Part shown: positions 21,939-32,129 of the stretch, one piece after another
Numbering within the stretch: position 1 is the stretch's first letter
Layout of the letters: each line of letters opens with the position of its first letter
NCBI GenBank assembly: GCA_027946365.1
Contig: JAPEUQ010000005.1
Location: 1,798,001 to 1,862,000, forward strand
Reading direction: 5' to 3'
Origin: Kalmusia sp. IMI 367209
Taxonomy: Eukaryota > Ascomycota > Dothideomycetes > Pleosporales > Didymosphaeriaceae
Length of the DNA stretch: 64,000 nt
Made by a program: the position numbers and the translations under genes
The notes under the pieces: generated by a model
Seen by the model: the letters and a program-made list of their open reading frames with translations, nothing else
Told to the model about the DNA's origin: nothing
The model's database searches: none

Positions 21939-22614
21939 TTTTTCGCAGCGCCTTTACGGCCCGATCGTAGCGTTCAGGTGGTTCTATGGTAGTTGGTCAG
22001 CGGCCGCGCTGGTTGGCGTGCGCTACCTAGGACGAGATGGGCTCGAGATGCGAAGAAGCAGAGGATGTAGAGGGGGAACAGCAGCACCAGCATGCTGCAG
22101 CGCGTCTCTGGCGCAAGGCTGGGGCTGACTGCGGCTGAGGCTTTTTCCTGCGGGGCTAGCTGCACTCACCCAAGACCTGCCTCTGGACTCACCAATCCTT
22201 CATTCTCAATTATTCTTCTCGGCTTCTCTCTACGCTTCGATCAATTGAAAAATCTCAAAGATTGATGCTGTTTTGGCCAATTCGTATGCTGCATTGTTGC
22301 TCTTCCCAGGCTAGCCTGAGACCGGCCTGGGGCTGAGTTCCAGCGACTTTCCGACGCTGTCGAGGGCGTGCTCAGCCACATCCTACACCGGCTCCGATGG
22401 TCAGCCGTCCGCACCTCCTCCCTCTCTTCTTTGCTACTCTGATCCTGCTCTACATTGAATCCCCTTACCTCGACGTCTATCGTTCAGAACTTCAACGATA
22501 ACGTTCCCACCCCCATTTTCTAAGTCGAGTGCACTTTTTTGTCACCGCCTTGCCATTGCACCAGATTCTAACCCAAGTATTCCTAATAAGATATTACAGC
22601 ACACATCCAATGGA
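21939..22614. other. Intergenic part of the island
   Basis: 676 bp with CT-rich segments near 22390-22560; no gene recognised. A possible acceptor at 22601 (ATATTACAG) precedes the membrane-protein relic. Confidence 0.35.
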
Positions 22615-23535
22615 ATGTCGGACCAATTCCTATCTCATATTCCTAAAGAACTAAGCATAGACCTTTTCAAGACTACTATCAATGATTTTCTAGTCTCAGA
22701 GCTCAGTACTCCGGTCCTCGACGAGCTTTACTATCACCTATAGTTCATCGTACAAAGGCCTTGCCGGAGCATCGATTCATCGCACAAATAAAAGATAAAG
22801 GGAAGATCAATCGTCACCACCAAAGATGCAAGTCTCCATCTCGTATAGCACTACGATGAGATATACATCAAACCTATACCACTGTGCCTATTAAGCTACG
22901 ACTTCTAGGCCCAATTTCTGTCCACATCGGCTAACGGGAGAGAGCTCAAAGAGAAAAATAATGCCATATCCAAATCTTCCTATATGCCAACCTTTGACCG
23001 AACGGCTGCTCTCGGATTTAGGCAATCCTACTACTTGCTTGTACAGCACCGTGTCGACTTGATCCTCGCAAAGGAATCACATCTTTTTCCAGCTAAGATC
23101 GGTTGGATCAGATGGTCCAAGTTCATTAATCCTTTTCAAAAGATAGAAGATAAAGATATATCCAATCATTACCACTACGGCTAGCTCCACCTTTCGCGAT
23201 CAGGTTGGGCTGTTCGTGTATTTCGTCCTTCATCTGTAGCGACGAAATGGTTTTTACGAGATTCCCCACTAGTCCACAGGTATATTCGTGGAGCAAGCTA
23301 TTACACCACTAATTTTTGGATTTGCCAGCCTGAATCTAGTTCTATCATCCATGCAACTCCCACTATCAGTACCAAAGGAGGGTTTAGAGCTCTACAGCAT
23401 TAGTGATCTTACACTAGTATATATGAGGCGAGCGTTTTCAATATGTTCAGTTATTATCCTGCTTCTATCCAGGGCAATCTGGGTATTACCTTTTGTAATT
23501 CCATTCAGCGTGTTAATTTGGCAGCTCTCGTAGGG
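22615..23535 (+). pseudogene. Relic of a fungal membrane protein of unknown function
   Basis: From the ATG at 22615 one frame can be followed to about 23200, interrupted by stops at 22741, 22789, 22846, 22906 and 23182. In context these replace Trp (TGG to TAG) or Gln (CAA/CAG to TAA/TAG). After one frame change it resumes at 23288-23533 with two hydrophobic helices (ICSVIILLLSRAIWVLPF). The segments SHIPKELSIDLFKTTINDF and YYLLVQHRVDLILAKESH resemble a repeat-associated membrane protein family I have seen in dothideomycetes, with no assigned function. All nonsense changes are GC to AT, as from RIP. Confidence 0.6.
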
Positions 23536-24240
23536 GTTCCGAAATAGGAATAGACCTCGCCCTGACGCCAAGGGCTCTTGTGGACGGGAAGCTATACTTA
23601 ACGTAGGATTCAAGTGTTAATCTAAAGGAAAAAGAACAAAGAAGAAAGGAACTTTCGTTCAGGCATACCCTATGTGGGACGCGTATCCAGTGTCATGGAA
23701 GGATGGGACGATTAACTTACTACGTAAATTCACACTGCCCCCTGCCTCGGCACCTGTCGGTGACATTAAATGTATTTGTTGTTGGTAATATGTGCTTTTT
23801 TCATGTAGTCTACGTTGAGCCGACACCCTGCTATGCAGGGGAAACGAGCGGGAGTATATCTCTACATTCCCTCTTACTCTGCACGTGAGAGTCTACGCCA
23901 CTAATAAAAGCGTTACTTAATACCACTAGGAATGGTAGGTGAGGTTGTATAGATATTATATCAATCTAACACGCTTATTAACTAGTCGATCTAATGCGAT
24001 TTGCAGCACGATATTTGTTCAGCCTAGAATGCCGTGAGAGCCAAAGGACGTGGCGCGAACGGGTAGCCAAGGCAGTTTATGCATTCATGCAGGCTACGGC
24101 TGCTGCTGCTGCTGCGGCTGCGGCTGAGCGCGCTCTTGAGAGTAGACCCAGCTCAAAGCAGCAAGATAGACCTAGTACAAATTAGCATAGCTGAAGTACA
24201 GTAGGTCGTGAACTGATACTTCGAGTTGGCACCGCTAGCG
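23536..24240. other. Island DNA without gene
   Basis: Open frame 23994-24185 contains an alanine run coded by a (GCT/GCG)n tract; it may be low-complexity DNA only. Nothing else recognised. Confidence 0.3.
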
Positions 24241-25260
24241 AGGAGGATGAGCAAGGGGTTTTGTTATATCACTAAGTACCCTATCTGGATCAAAGGGGAA
24301 AAGGCCGGCCTTCGCCCATCCTGCCTGTACGTTCCTAGACGTAAACGCTTAATTCCTTGCAGGGCTATAAGATAGGTAAAGTGCTCCTTCCCTATTGTTC
24401 CTACAGATCTTCGCTCCAGCTGATAAACGTGTTCGCGGTAGGCTACCTTCAGCGGGCTGAATACTGAAACGTCGCAGGGCTAAGTCTTATGGGAGCTGTG
24501 AAGAGGGATACAGCAAGGGATAATGTTATTCTCGAAACTAAACTCCAAAATATCTAGGGTCTTGTGCGTCCCGAAGCAGTTGTATATTAGTACCCATAGT
24601 TTCTGCTTAGCTCGTTCCTTGGTCTGGGGATTAAACACACGCTTAAGCCACTGCAAGCTAAGGTATGAGTCGGTATAACCGCTCACTGAGAGCGCATAAT
24701 GCCATCTAGGGGTATGATACGTAGTCCAATTAGATTGATAAGTTAATACAAGTTAAATTATTATAAGGTTCAGATATCTACCGTTGGCACTCATATATTT
24801 GATAGCAGTTACCATTGTTCGCTTAATGAAGGCACCTCATAGCCTCGCTGATTATCTCTATGAACGGGGATATTTACAGAATTTAGTATGGCAAGCATGA
24901 CACCCGTCTTGTCCATATTATAGACATTTTCCTGTAGAACGGCTGGGCCCTGCAGGACCTCTCTAATCACCTCAAACCACTGTGTGAACTTGTCATAGAT
25001 ATTGTAACGGTTCCAGTCTAGCGCGCTGGCTTTACTTGGGTTGATGTCTGGATAACGTCTATAAAAGGACTGGGGCCAGTTCTTCCTGGGAGGCTTGCTC
25101 GGCCTGTTTGCAAGTCGAGCGAGACTGAAAGCTATCGAGCTCAAACACTTTATTTGGATAGGGCGGCCAAGAGCATCTTGACGTGCTATAAACTTAGCAA
25201 GGGGCTTTCTCTTTGATCGACTGGCGTCCGCGTTTACGATGCTGAAGAGTCGAGGACTGC
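24240..25260 (-). pseudogene. pogo/Fot1-type transposase relic (DDE_1)
   Basis: Minus strand. Pieces in order: KPPRKNWPQSFYRRYPD and WFEVIREVLQG (Tc5/CENP-B-type helix-turn-helix region), NVYNMDKTGVML (first catalytic Asp; the usual DETG has become DKTG, a G to A change), a corrupted central part with indels about 24690-24810, then YTDSYLSLQWLKRVF and GTHKTLDILEFSFENNI (second catalytic region). A TAG replaces the Gln in the conserved LQPCDV segment at about 24480, after which PCDVSVFSPLKVAYREHV and DRVLSDITKPLA follow. Clearly a dead pogo-family transposase. The right inverted repeat lies about 0.5 kb upstream of it. Confidence 0.85.
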
Positions 25261-25898
25261 ACTGCACCGCAACAAAGAGACCACTACAACAAATAGACAA
25301 AAATAGAAACAGTACGTAATCAGAGACACTTCTAGAATTTAAGCTACCATGCGCCACAGCCAGCTAATATATGATACGGACTAATATAGGCTCGTTTATC
25401 ATACTAAGGATCACGCCACGTTGTAAGGCTTTGAGACACCCTATGATTGATTCGGAGATACTCTCGGAATCTTTACTACAAGGCTCAAAAAGCTTAGGCT
25501 CGATCTCATACACTATTATATTAACAGCCTCTCCTCAAGACTCCGTTTTTACGAGGCTCTCCTCTTATCGTGTATTAGTAGGGGTAGTCAGGTAAAGCTT
25601 TAAATTATAGCGTGAATAAAATAATCGATAGTATAACTAAACCTCTAAATATTTCTTCGCTCAGCAGGATCTCAGTAGAGAACGTATAAAAGATTATAAG
25701 TCGTGAATTATACTTTTACTAGCCCACAAGGGGTCCTTCTAGGGGGTCGGATATTGAAATCTGGCTCGCTACATAGGGTGGCTCGTGATACAGGGAACGA
25801 CATTAATTACTTTCTTTTCCTTACAGCGAGAGTCACATCTATCTCATAAGCATCCTTGAAATTTGTATTTAGCTGAGAGGTGTCGACAAATTTGGTTC
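25261..25898. other. Transposon end and MFS gene 3' flank
   Basis: AT-rich. It contains the right inverted repeat, which ends 94 bp from the stop codon of the MFS gene. Confidence 0.4.
25759..25805 (-). repeat. Right member of ~47 bp inverted repeat pair (transposon TIR)
   Basis: Reverse complement of 17579-17624 with a few mismatches. It ends in TTA/TAA, consistent with a TA target. It lies at the 5' side of the pogo transposase relic, as expected for its own terminal repeat. Confidence 0.75.
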
Positions 25899-27648
25899 TC
25901 AATGTGTATTCCGTAATCCGGCATTGTAAGCGAACAAACTAGCTATTATAGCAACACCCGCTATTCCCGTCGAAGCCGCAAACGAATACCTGATACCGTC
26001 GTAGTATATCAATCGTGCTTTTAGCTGGATATCTGGAGGGAGGCTGCGGAGTGCAGTAACCGAATGTCTGATGTTGTCGATGACCTCCGTTCCGTTAGTG
26101 TCTTGAAATCTCAGGATTATGGGGCGAAATAATTTACCTGCTCCTTATTCGGAACCCCAGCGAGAGCATCTGGCAGCCTCCAATTGAGGGTATTTTGGAC
26201 GATAGCTGCGCTGATAGCTACGCCCCAAACAGTGCCCAATGATCTAATGAGGTATACGGTTGATGCAGATACGGCATGGTCTATGATATATCAGCGGATT
26301 ATCATCTTTCTTGCTCAGATCGAGTGCATACCCGAATGGTTGAAAGAAGCTAACGTAGTAAATAGCGTAGCTGGATAAATGATTCCTTGTCCAAGATTGG
26401 CAGGGAAAATATAGACCATGTACTTCCATGTGCTATCGGAAAAGGACAGAGACGTAACTAGACCATTTCCGATAGTCATAAGCAACGCGCCTATTCTGAC
26501 TAGAGTGATCAATTTTCCCCAGCGGGACATCACAATCCCTGCTATGAGGCCGCCGACAGGTGTGGCTAGTGACGGGATTGCGAGCCGAGCACCAGCTTTG
26601 GTAGCAGTATCAAGCAATACGACCTGGAAGAAAAGAGGAAGCATGAACAGATACGCATACGCTGCAGTTCCGGCACAGATGTTAGCAGTCTGGACTGCGA
26701 TCGGGTTCCTTCCACGTAGCTGCCGTAATGGTATTACGGGAATGGCAGTAGTTCGCGACTCGACGCAGATGAAGGCTGCAAGGAGCACAAAACTAATTAC
26801 CAGCGACCCGATGACCCAGCCATTACTCCATGGTAGTTCGTTTCCGCCTAAGCTCAAGCCAACGAGTTGTACTGAAATAGCAGTGACAAGAAGGAGGGCG
26901 CCTAAGAAGTCCACTTTGTCCCGTATCTCTTTCCACGTCGGATGTAACTCAATAGGATTCTTGACAACGATCCAGCCGAGGATGAATGCGATGGCTGAGA
27001 TAGGCACTTGAACAAGGAAGCACCAGCGCCAACCGATCGAGTCGGCAATTGAGCCGCCAAATGATGCGCCACAGATTGATCCAAAGCCGAAGATGCCGTT
27101 CTGTAAAGCTTGATACATTCCGCGCTTTCGGAAAGGTATCATATCCGAATTGACGATTGTAGCTGGATGAGTGCGTTAGTCACGTGTAAACCCTCATGTG
27201 CACGGGTCCTACCCATTGTCATAAGTCCTCCACCTCCAAATCCCGTCAACGCTCGCATCATATTTGCGACGACCATATTGTTCGCGAGACCGCACCCAAG
27301 ACATCCTGCCGCGAATGTGATGGTCGAAACAAAGAAGCACACCCGCCTCCCGAAAATGTCGCTGAACCGGCCATAGAGCGGTTGGAACGCAGTGCTGGTC
27401 ACGAGATAGGATGTTGTCAACCACGACGCGGTATTTGCAGCGTCAAACTCAGAGCTGATGACCGCATACGTCGCCGCCGTAATGGTACTGTCGAAGCCAT
27501 ACAGGAAGACGTTGGCGAAGATGGCTAGCTCGATCCAGAAGAAGCCCCGCGGCGGCTTCCAATTCTCCTCTTCCGGTGGCCTGAGTAATAGAGGCGTGCT
27601 CTCTCCAGGTCCCTGGTCACCGTTCTCGGTGTCACGAGGAGGCGGCAT
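25899..27648 (-). CDS. MFS transporter, 14-TM DHA2/Vba-like
   Basis: Four exons: 27648-27213, 27162-26332, 26280-26138 and 26084-25899, total 531 residues. The last intron uses a CACTAAC branch site 14 nt before its acceptor and restores NKEQVIDNIRHSV. Major facilitator signatures are visible: DSTITAATY in helix 1, GRFSDIFGRRVCF in the 2-3 loop, and GGSIADSIGWRWCFLVQVPI in the motif-C region. An N-terminal acidic, dileucine-like STPLLLR segment could direct it to the vacuole. The family exports drugs or natural products, or moves basic amino acids into vacuoles. It is the first gene left of the precursor-peptide gene and points the same way, so product export is a reasonable but unproven role. 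Confidence 0.9.
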
Positions 27649-28167
27649 GATTGTGTAGCATCGTAGCGACTCCTGTGGTGGGTGGGAAATGGAATTTGTG
27701 CTCTACCTCAATTTTCGGCTAAAAATTGCGACATCCCACGAGTTTTGAGACAAGCGCTAACATGCTTTTGCTGACTGCCGTTGACGCACGACATTGCCAT
27801 GTGGCGAAAGCTTCTAGCGACGCGGGGCAGGTTTGCGTGGTATGCCCCGCACCGTTATAATTACAAGCCTGGCTGTTTTTATGCCTCGCGAACTACCCCC
27901 CACAGGCGCAAACAGTACGTTGGTATTCACCAAGGCAGGGAAAGGTTTAGAGTTAAGATTTTTGAGTATTCAATATGCGCTGTCCATCTTGCTTCGTAAT
28001 GTGAACAGACATATCCAAATTCAAAAAGCTACAGGCGCCTCAGTACCTGGATCTTGCCGATTCCAAGCCTAGTTCTTATAGGATCATGTTTTTGAATCTA
28101 CCAAGCGACCTTAATACGACGGCCATGGCAGCATAAACGACTGGAGGACTGATCAAAGACCCTAGGC
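27649..28167. other. Promoter region of the MFS gene
   Basis: 519 bp between the precursor gene's stop and the MFS start. No gene or clear motif seen. Confidence 0.35.
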
Positions 28168-28608
28168 TTACTCCTCACGCCTATAAATGGTCCTAGAAAA
28201 ACCCTCATCCACCGTAGGAGCACCCTCACGCTTGTAGATGATTTTGGAGAATCCCTCGTCGACAGTGGGGGCATCCTCGCGCTTGTAGATGGTTTTCGAG
28301 AAACCCTCATCCACCGTTGGAGTATTCTCGCGCCTGTAAATGATTTTTGAAAAACCCTCATCCACTGTAGGAGCACCCTCGCGCCTGTAGATGATTTTAG
28401 AAAACCCTTCATCTACAGTAGGAGCAACATCGCGCTTGTAGATTGTCTTGGAAAAACCCTCGTCGATAGTAGGAGCAATGTCCCGCTTTCAGTGACTCTT
28501 GTTAGCTTTGGCTATAAGTCAGATATTCAAACTCACTGTCTCCGGAGTCGGAAGAGCATACGCGTGTACGGCAAGCAAAGCAGGGAGGAGGGTACTGATG
28601 AGCGTCAT
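28168..28608 (-). CDS. Kex2-processed repeat precursor peptide (RiPP precursor)
   Basis: Two exons, 28608-28537 and 28485-28168, with a 51 bp GTGAGT...GCTAAC...AAG intron; 129 residues. The signal peptide is MTLISTLLPALLAVHAYA, with a short LPTPET spacer after it. The rest is six tandem 17-residue repeats and a two-residue tail. Each repeat has the pattern [DE]-x-[AT]-P-T-[IV]-D-E-G-F-S-[KR]-[IT]-I-Y and ends in KR or RR, a Kex2-type dibasic site. Variation sits in the first three residues and in the K/R and I/T positions; the GFS-x-x-IY part is almost fixed, with Phe and Tyr conserved. Secretory cleavage would release six near-identical 15-17-residue peptides. Two UstYa-type genes are adjacent. 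It lacks the Trp/Cys pattern of alpha-pheromone precursors. The final product and its activity are unknown. Confidence 0.85.
28174..28482 (-). repeat. Six 51 bp coding tandem repeats
   Basis: The repeat body of the precursor gene. Units keep frame and differ mostly at third positions and at the variable first codons. Confidence 0.9.
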
Positions 28609-29210
28609 GATTGCAATTGTGGCGCTCTTGCTAACAGCAGATGGAGAGGCGAAGTAGTTGAGATGAAGAGCAATCAAGTCTCATCGTCAACATAGCAAAA
28701 GCAACATCCTTTTATAGGTTGATAAAGCTAGAAAAGGTCCGACAAGGCTCACATTGGATCGCTCGTAGATAATCATCGTAGAGGTATCGGCATTTACCTA
28801 GTATCAACTACCTGGCCGCTTTATCCTGGAATGGAAGGTGCGGATCCTTTTGTAAGGTTGAATGATAATCTGCCCAGACTTCTACAGAGTCAACTGATCG
28901 TTAAGGTCGGGTAGCAACGGCATGCTTACTCTACGAAGGCCCCATACCGCTGTCCCGCCCAGCCAAGAGCGGCCAGGACAATACAGAATCTTGCTTTACG
29001 GCCGTGTCCATAAATGGGGGCCATTTCGACAACACTAATGCTAGTGTAGGATCGCAAGATATTGCGTTATCATATCTGATACCAAGAACAATATCTCTTG
29101 GCAAGGTCGGAGTGGTACGATGCACTATCCTGAGGAAATTCCGCCTTTCACCTTATTATCAAGAAATATTTAGCATTTGTTGTTGCCTCATCCACATTCT
29201 TTTCGGCAAC
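28609..29210. promoter_or_regulatory. Divergent promoter between precursor and UstYa-like gene
   Basis: 602 bp separating two outward-facing start codons. A TATAAAAG box lies at 28716-28709 on the minus strand, about 100 bp before the precursor ATG. A shared region could co-regulate both genes; no cluster-specific regulator is present nearby. Confidence 0.5.
28709..28716 (-). promoter_or_regulatory. TATA box of the precursor gene
   Basis: TATAAAAG on the minus strand, at a plausible distance (about 100 bp) from the precursor start codon. Confidence 0.5.
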
Positions 29211-30183
29211 ATGGACCTATCACTCGGTCAGAAATATTTCTCTGTACGTCAGCAGGATTCTGATGATGCTGCCGACGATGTTGAGAAATTGAACAGGATT
29301 TCAATAGAATCTGATCTTCACGAGAATCCGCATTCCTGCAGCTCGAAGTGGTTACAATATGCACTTTACATACGTTGGACACCTTGGCTATGTGTTCTAT
29401 GTTTGCTCTTCTCGAACTGGTATACATGGACAAGGCTTAAGGCAATCAGAGGAGACGAGGCGATATTCTGTGAGTCAGTCGCAGGTTTTTGTTGCCATCT
29501 ATTTGCATTGACTAAAATATCATTACAGCTCCTGTATCGTCTGTAATAACATACAAGAACGTTGTCTGGACAGCTGGTGTAGAAGAAGACACTACACCTT
29601 ATCAAGGCTGGCCGAACGAAAAAAATGACCTCTTGTGGGAAGAACTCTACAATTGTACGTCAATAGTCGAAGGCTTTGTCATAATTCTGACATTTTTCGA
29701 GTTGGGGTCAGCAAAATACCCATAGACGAGGCTGCTCAATTGACAAACCGAACGACGCCGATACCAGATGATCCAGGCTACTACGTGGTAGCTATAGACG
29801 TATTTCACGAACTGCATTGCCTAGTATGCTACCAAATTTCCACAAATTGCTGCTCTTACTTACGTCATTTCCCATAGAACATGATGCGCAAACGAATCTT
29901 CTGGAACGAGACCCAGGGAGAATTGAACGATATGTACTCCCTGCATCACATGGATCACTGCATCGATTCACTTAGGCAAAGCCTCATGTGCTCTAGCGAT
30001 GTTACCCCCATACCATACGCGTGGTACCCAAAGTACAAGGAGGTTCTACCGACAACTGGGGTGACGCATACATGCCGCGACTTCGATGCGATAAGGAACT
30101 GGGCGAAGGAGCATCGCACTTTCTCAAAGGAGCTAGGAAAGTATTCCAATGACCCACTCGGTAACGTTGTGCATGAGAGTTGA
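29211..30183 (+). CDS. UstYa-family (DUF3328) oxidase-like protein 1
   Basis: Four exons: 29211-29469, 29529-29654, 29702-29823 and 29878-30183, total 270 residues. Each junction restores family consensus: SPVSSVITYK after exon 1, LYNFGVSKIP after exon 2 and HCLNMMRK after exon 3. A single membrane helix (WTPWLCVLCLLFSNWYTW) lies near residues 60-78. The two diagnostic HxxHC motifs are HELHC at 164-168 and HMDHC at 193-197, the second followed by IDSLRQSLMCSSDVTPIP. Members of this family install oxidative cross-links or macrocycles in ribosomal peptides such as ustiloxins and phomopsins, and also occur in other fungal pathways. Adjacent to the precursor gene and divergent from it, it is the likely tailoring enzyme. 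Confidence 0.9.
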
Positions 30184-31086
30184 ACCGTTGATGCTAGGAC
30201 ACCCGTTGGGGCCAGTAGTGCGAGATCGGAGATCCACCTCTTCTCCGCTTCTGTGGAATCATCGGAAGGCATGCATGACGAAGAAACCAGAGGTACTAGT
30301 CTTGTGTGTATATTGTTTTCGTTTCATACTATTTGCGCCTTGTGTATATTACCTCTTAGTCTTTTCAAGTTCGCATCTCGATCGTGAGTTCCAACAATTG
30401 ATCTACGAATCTTAGATCATTGTTGTGCGCTAGCGTCAATCAAGAAGGTGAATAGTCTAAGACATCATAGCTCGCTTGAGCATATGCGCTTTCCCAATTT
30501 CAGATCTACAGCGCGTGTATCGTACACTCAGACCTTCGCATGTTCGAAAGATACCCCGAGTTTATTTCTATATCAAATCCTTTTCCCAAGGTAAAGTGTA
30601 GGAAGTCTTACGATTCGTGTGTACCGAAAAAGCCAAAAATGTAAGTCCGTGGGCTGGTTTGTTCCTATTGTAGAAGGTAGCTACGTTATCGTGCAGATAC
30701 GGGTAAGCCTAAAATTTCTTGCTAGCCACTCTGTGCGGAAGGAAGCTGGGCAACGGACTGCCTGATCACAAGTACCTACGAACGATAATTTTACGATCAA
30801 ACGCCCCAGAGCCCCTGCTTTGCCTATTCTGCCCACTCTCCTCAGGACCTTCTCTTGAGCAATATTCTGGTGAGCTTGGAGCTTTAAACTTCCAAGCTTG
30901 TCACTGAGTAAACTGCAAGGAGTGGCTCAAAGCTCCAAGGTCGATTCACCATTTCACCTTCTCGCGCGTAGTGGCGCTGGCTGAGGTGGGGCGCTTGTCG
31001 GAAAGTAGGCCCTGGATGCCTACTTCTTATACACATTGGTTCCCTTACTTGTATCATTCCGCCACTTCCTCGAAAGACGCTGAACG
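30184..31086. other. Intergenic between the two UstYa-like genes
   Basis: 0.9 kb. No supported gene. The frame 30719-30907 has no family features. Confidence 0.4.
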
Positions 31087-31785
31087 ATGGCGGTCGAACG
31101 GGACTCCGCGCTTTCGACGCTCAACAATGAAGAGAAGTTCAAGGACTTCTCCGACGTAGACTCCGAAGAGCATGAGAACGCCCCATACCTATCGAAGTCA
31201 CGTCCCTACCGAACGCTATTCCTAATTATCTCCGCCGTCGCAGTCGCGATACTCCTCGCTTTCTTCGCCATATCTTGGACGAAATCGTCCCACCTGAAAT
31301 ATGATCAATGCGGCACCAACTCAGATGAAGCCCGCGCACGGGGCTGCGTCTTCGAGACAACTGGCTTCACATGGCTTGCGTCCGAATGCGCCGATCCTGA
31401 TACCGAAACCGAATTTCTCGAATATATCGTAAAGAACGAGTTGAAGCTCTACCGTACCGAGAACTACACGGAGGAAGTCAGCATTGAGGAGGTACGGAAA
31501 GGCAATGGACCGGGCTTCTTCGTACGACAGAAGTATCATCTGACGCATTGCTTGTTCTTGATGAAGAAATTGCATCGCATGCGGGATAAGGGAGCAATGA
31601 TCGATGGCCAGATTATGCCGCTGCATCATACAGAGCATTGCATGGGACAGGTTTTGCATGCGCAGGCTGAGACGGGATTCAGAGAGCATGATATCCAGTT
31701 CTCTTATACAAAATATCCGTACTGCGGGAAGCCAGGAGGGTACAACTTGCTTTGGCCGCAGCAGGGTATGTGGACGGACGAGTAA
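31087..31785 (+). CDS. UstYa-like membrane protein 2 with two HxxHC motifs
   Basis: A single 232-codon exon. Residues about 45-65 (TLFLIISAVAVAILLAFFAIS) form one membrane helix after an acidic cytosolic tail. The lumenal part begins CGTNSDEARARGCVFE. It carries HLTHC at 151-155 and HTEHC at 181-185, spaced as in UstYa/DUF3328 proteins, though the surrounding sequence differs from the classical members and fits the related CGxxxxEARxxGC group often found in fungal clusters. The paired HxxHC motifs suggest metal-dependent oxidation in the secretory pathway; this is inference from the family. Same strand as UstYa-like protein 1 and about 0.9 kb downstream. Confidence 0.8.
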   Translation: MAVERDSALSTLNNEEKFKDFSDVDSEEHENAPYLSKSRPYRTLFLIISAVAVAILLAFFAISWTKSSHLKYDQCGTNSDEARARGCVFETTGFTWLASECADPDTETEFLEYIVKNELKLYRTENYTEEVSIEEVRKGNGPGFFVRQKYHLTHCLFLMKKLHRMRDKGAMIDGQIMPLHHTEHCMGQVLHAQAETGFREHDIQFSYTKYPYCGKPGGYNLLWPQQGMWTDE

Positions 31786-32129
31786 GGTTTTGTGATCCTT
31801 TAAGTGTAAATACTAGGGCGATGTTTAAATTCTATATCCATAAGTTGAAGGTGACATAGCTGTTTTGTATCGGGTTTGCGAGCATAAACGTCATGAGGGG
31901 CACTGGGAAGTGTGAGCACGCCATTGCACGAGCGACTGACGCTTAACCGACCTTTAAAGACGGATACCCCTCTATCCCACTTCATCTCCAAACACGAATA
32001 CTCCACGAGACACGGTCATAAACGCAAAAGAATCTTGGTATAGTTCGAAAACCTTCGCAAGGTCAATGTACCCTTCCTGCAAAATGCTGAACTTAACGCG
32101 TTCTGACCACGGCAGTGCTGTTATCCACC
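31786..32129. other. Intergenic, no gene seen
   Basis: 344 bp spacer and promoter of the next gene. Confidence 0.35.

Noticed and set aside
17579..25805. A Starship-type giant element
   Set aside because: No tyrosine recombinase (DUF3435) captain gene is seen; the terminal repeats and transposase point to the pogo family.
26418..27011. 197-codon plus-strand frame
   Set aside because: Antisense to exon 2 of the MFS transporter.
28098..28412. Alternative minus-strand frame of 104 codons across the repeat
   Set aside because: It is an out-of-frame reading of the 51 bp repeats, with no signal peptide and only repeat-derived periodicity.
28168..28608. Alpha-pheromone precursor
   Set aside because: The signal peptide plus KR-repeat layout is similar, but the repeats lack the Trp/Cys and GQP pattern of ascomycete alpha-pheromones, and two UstYa-type genes are adjacent.
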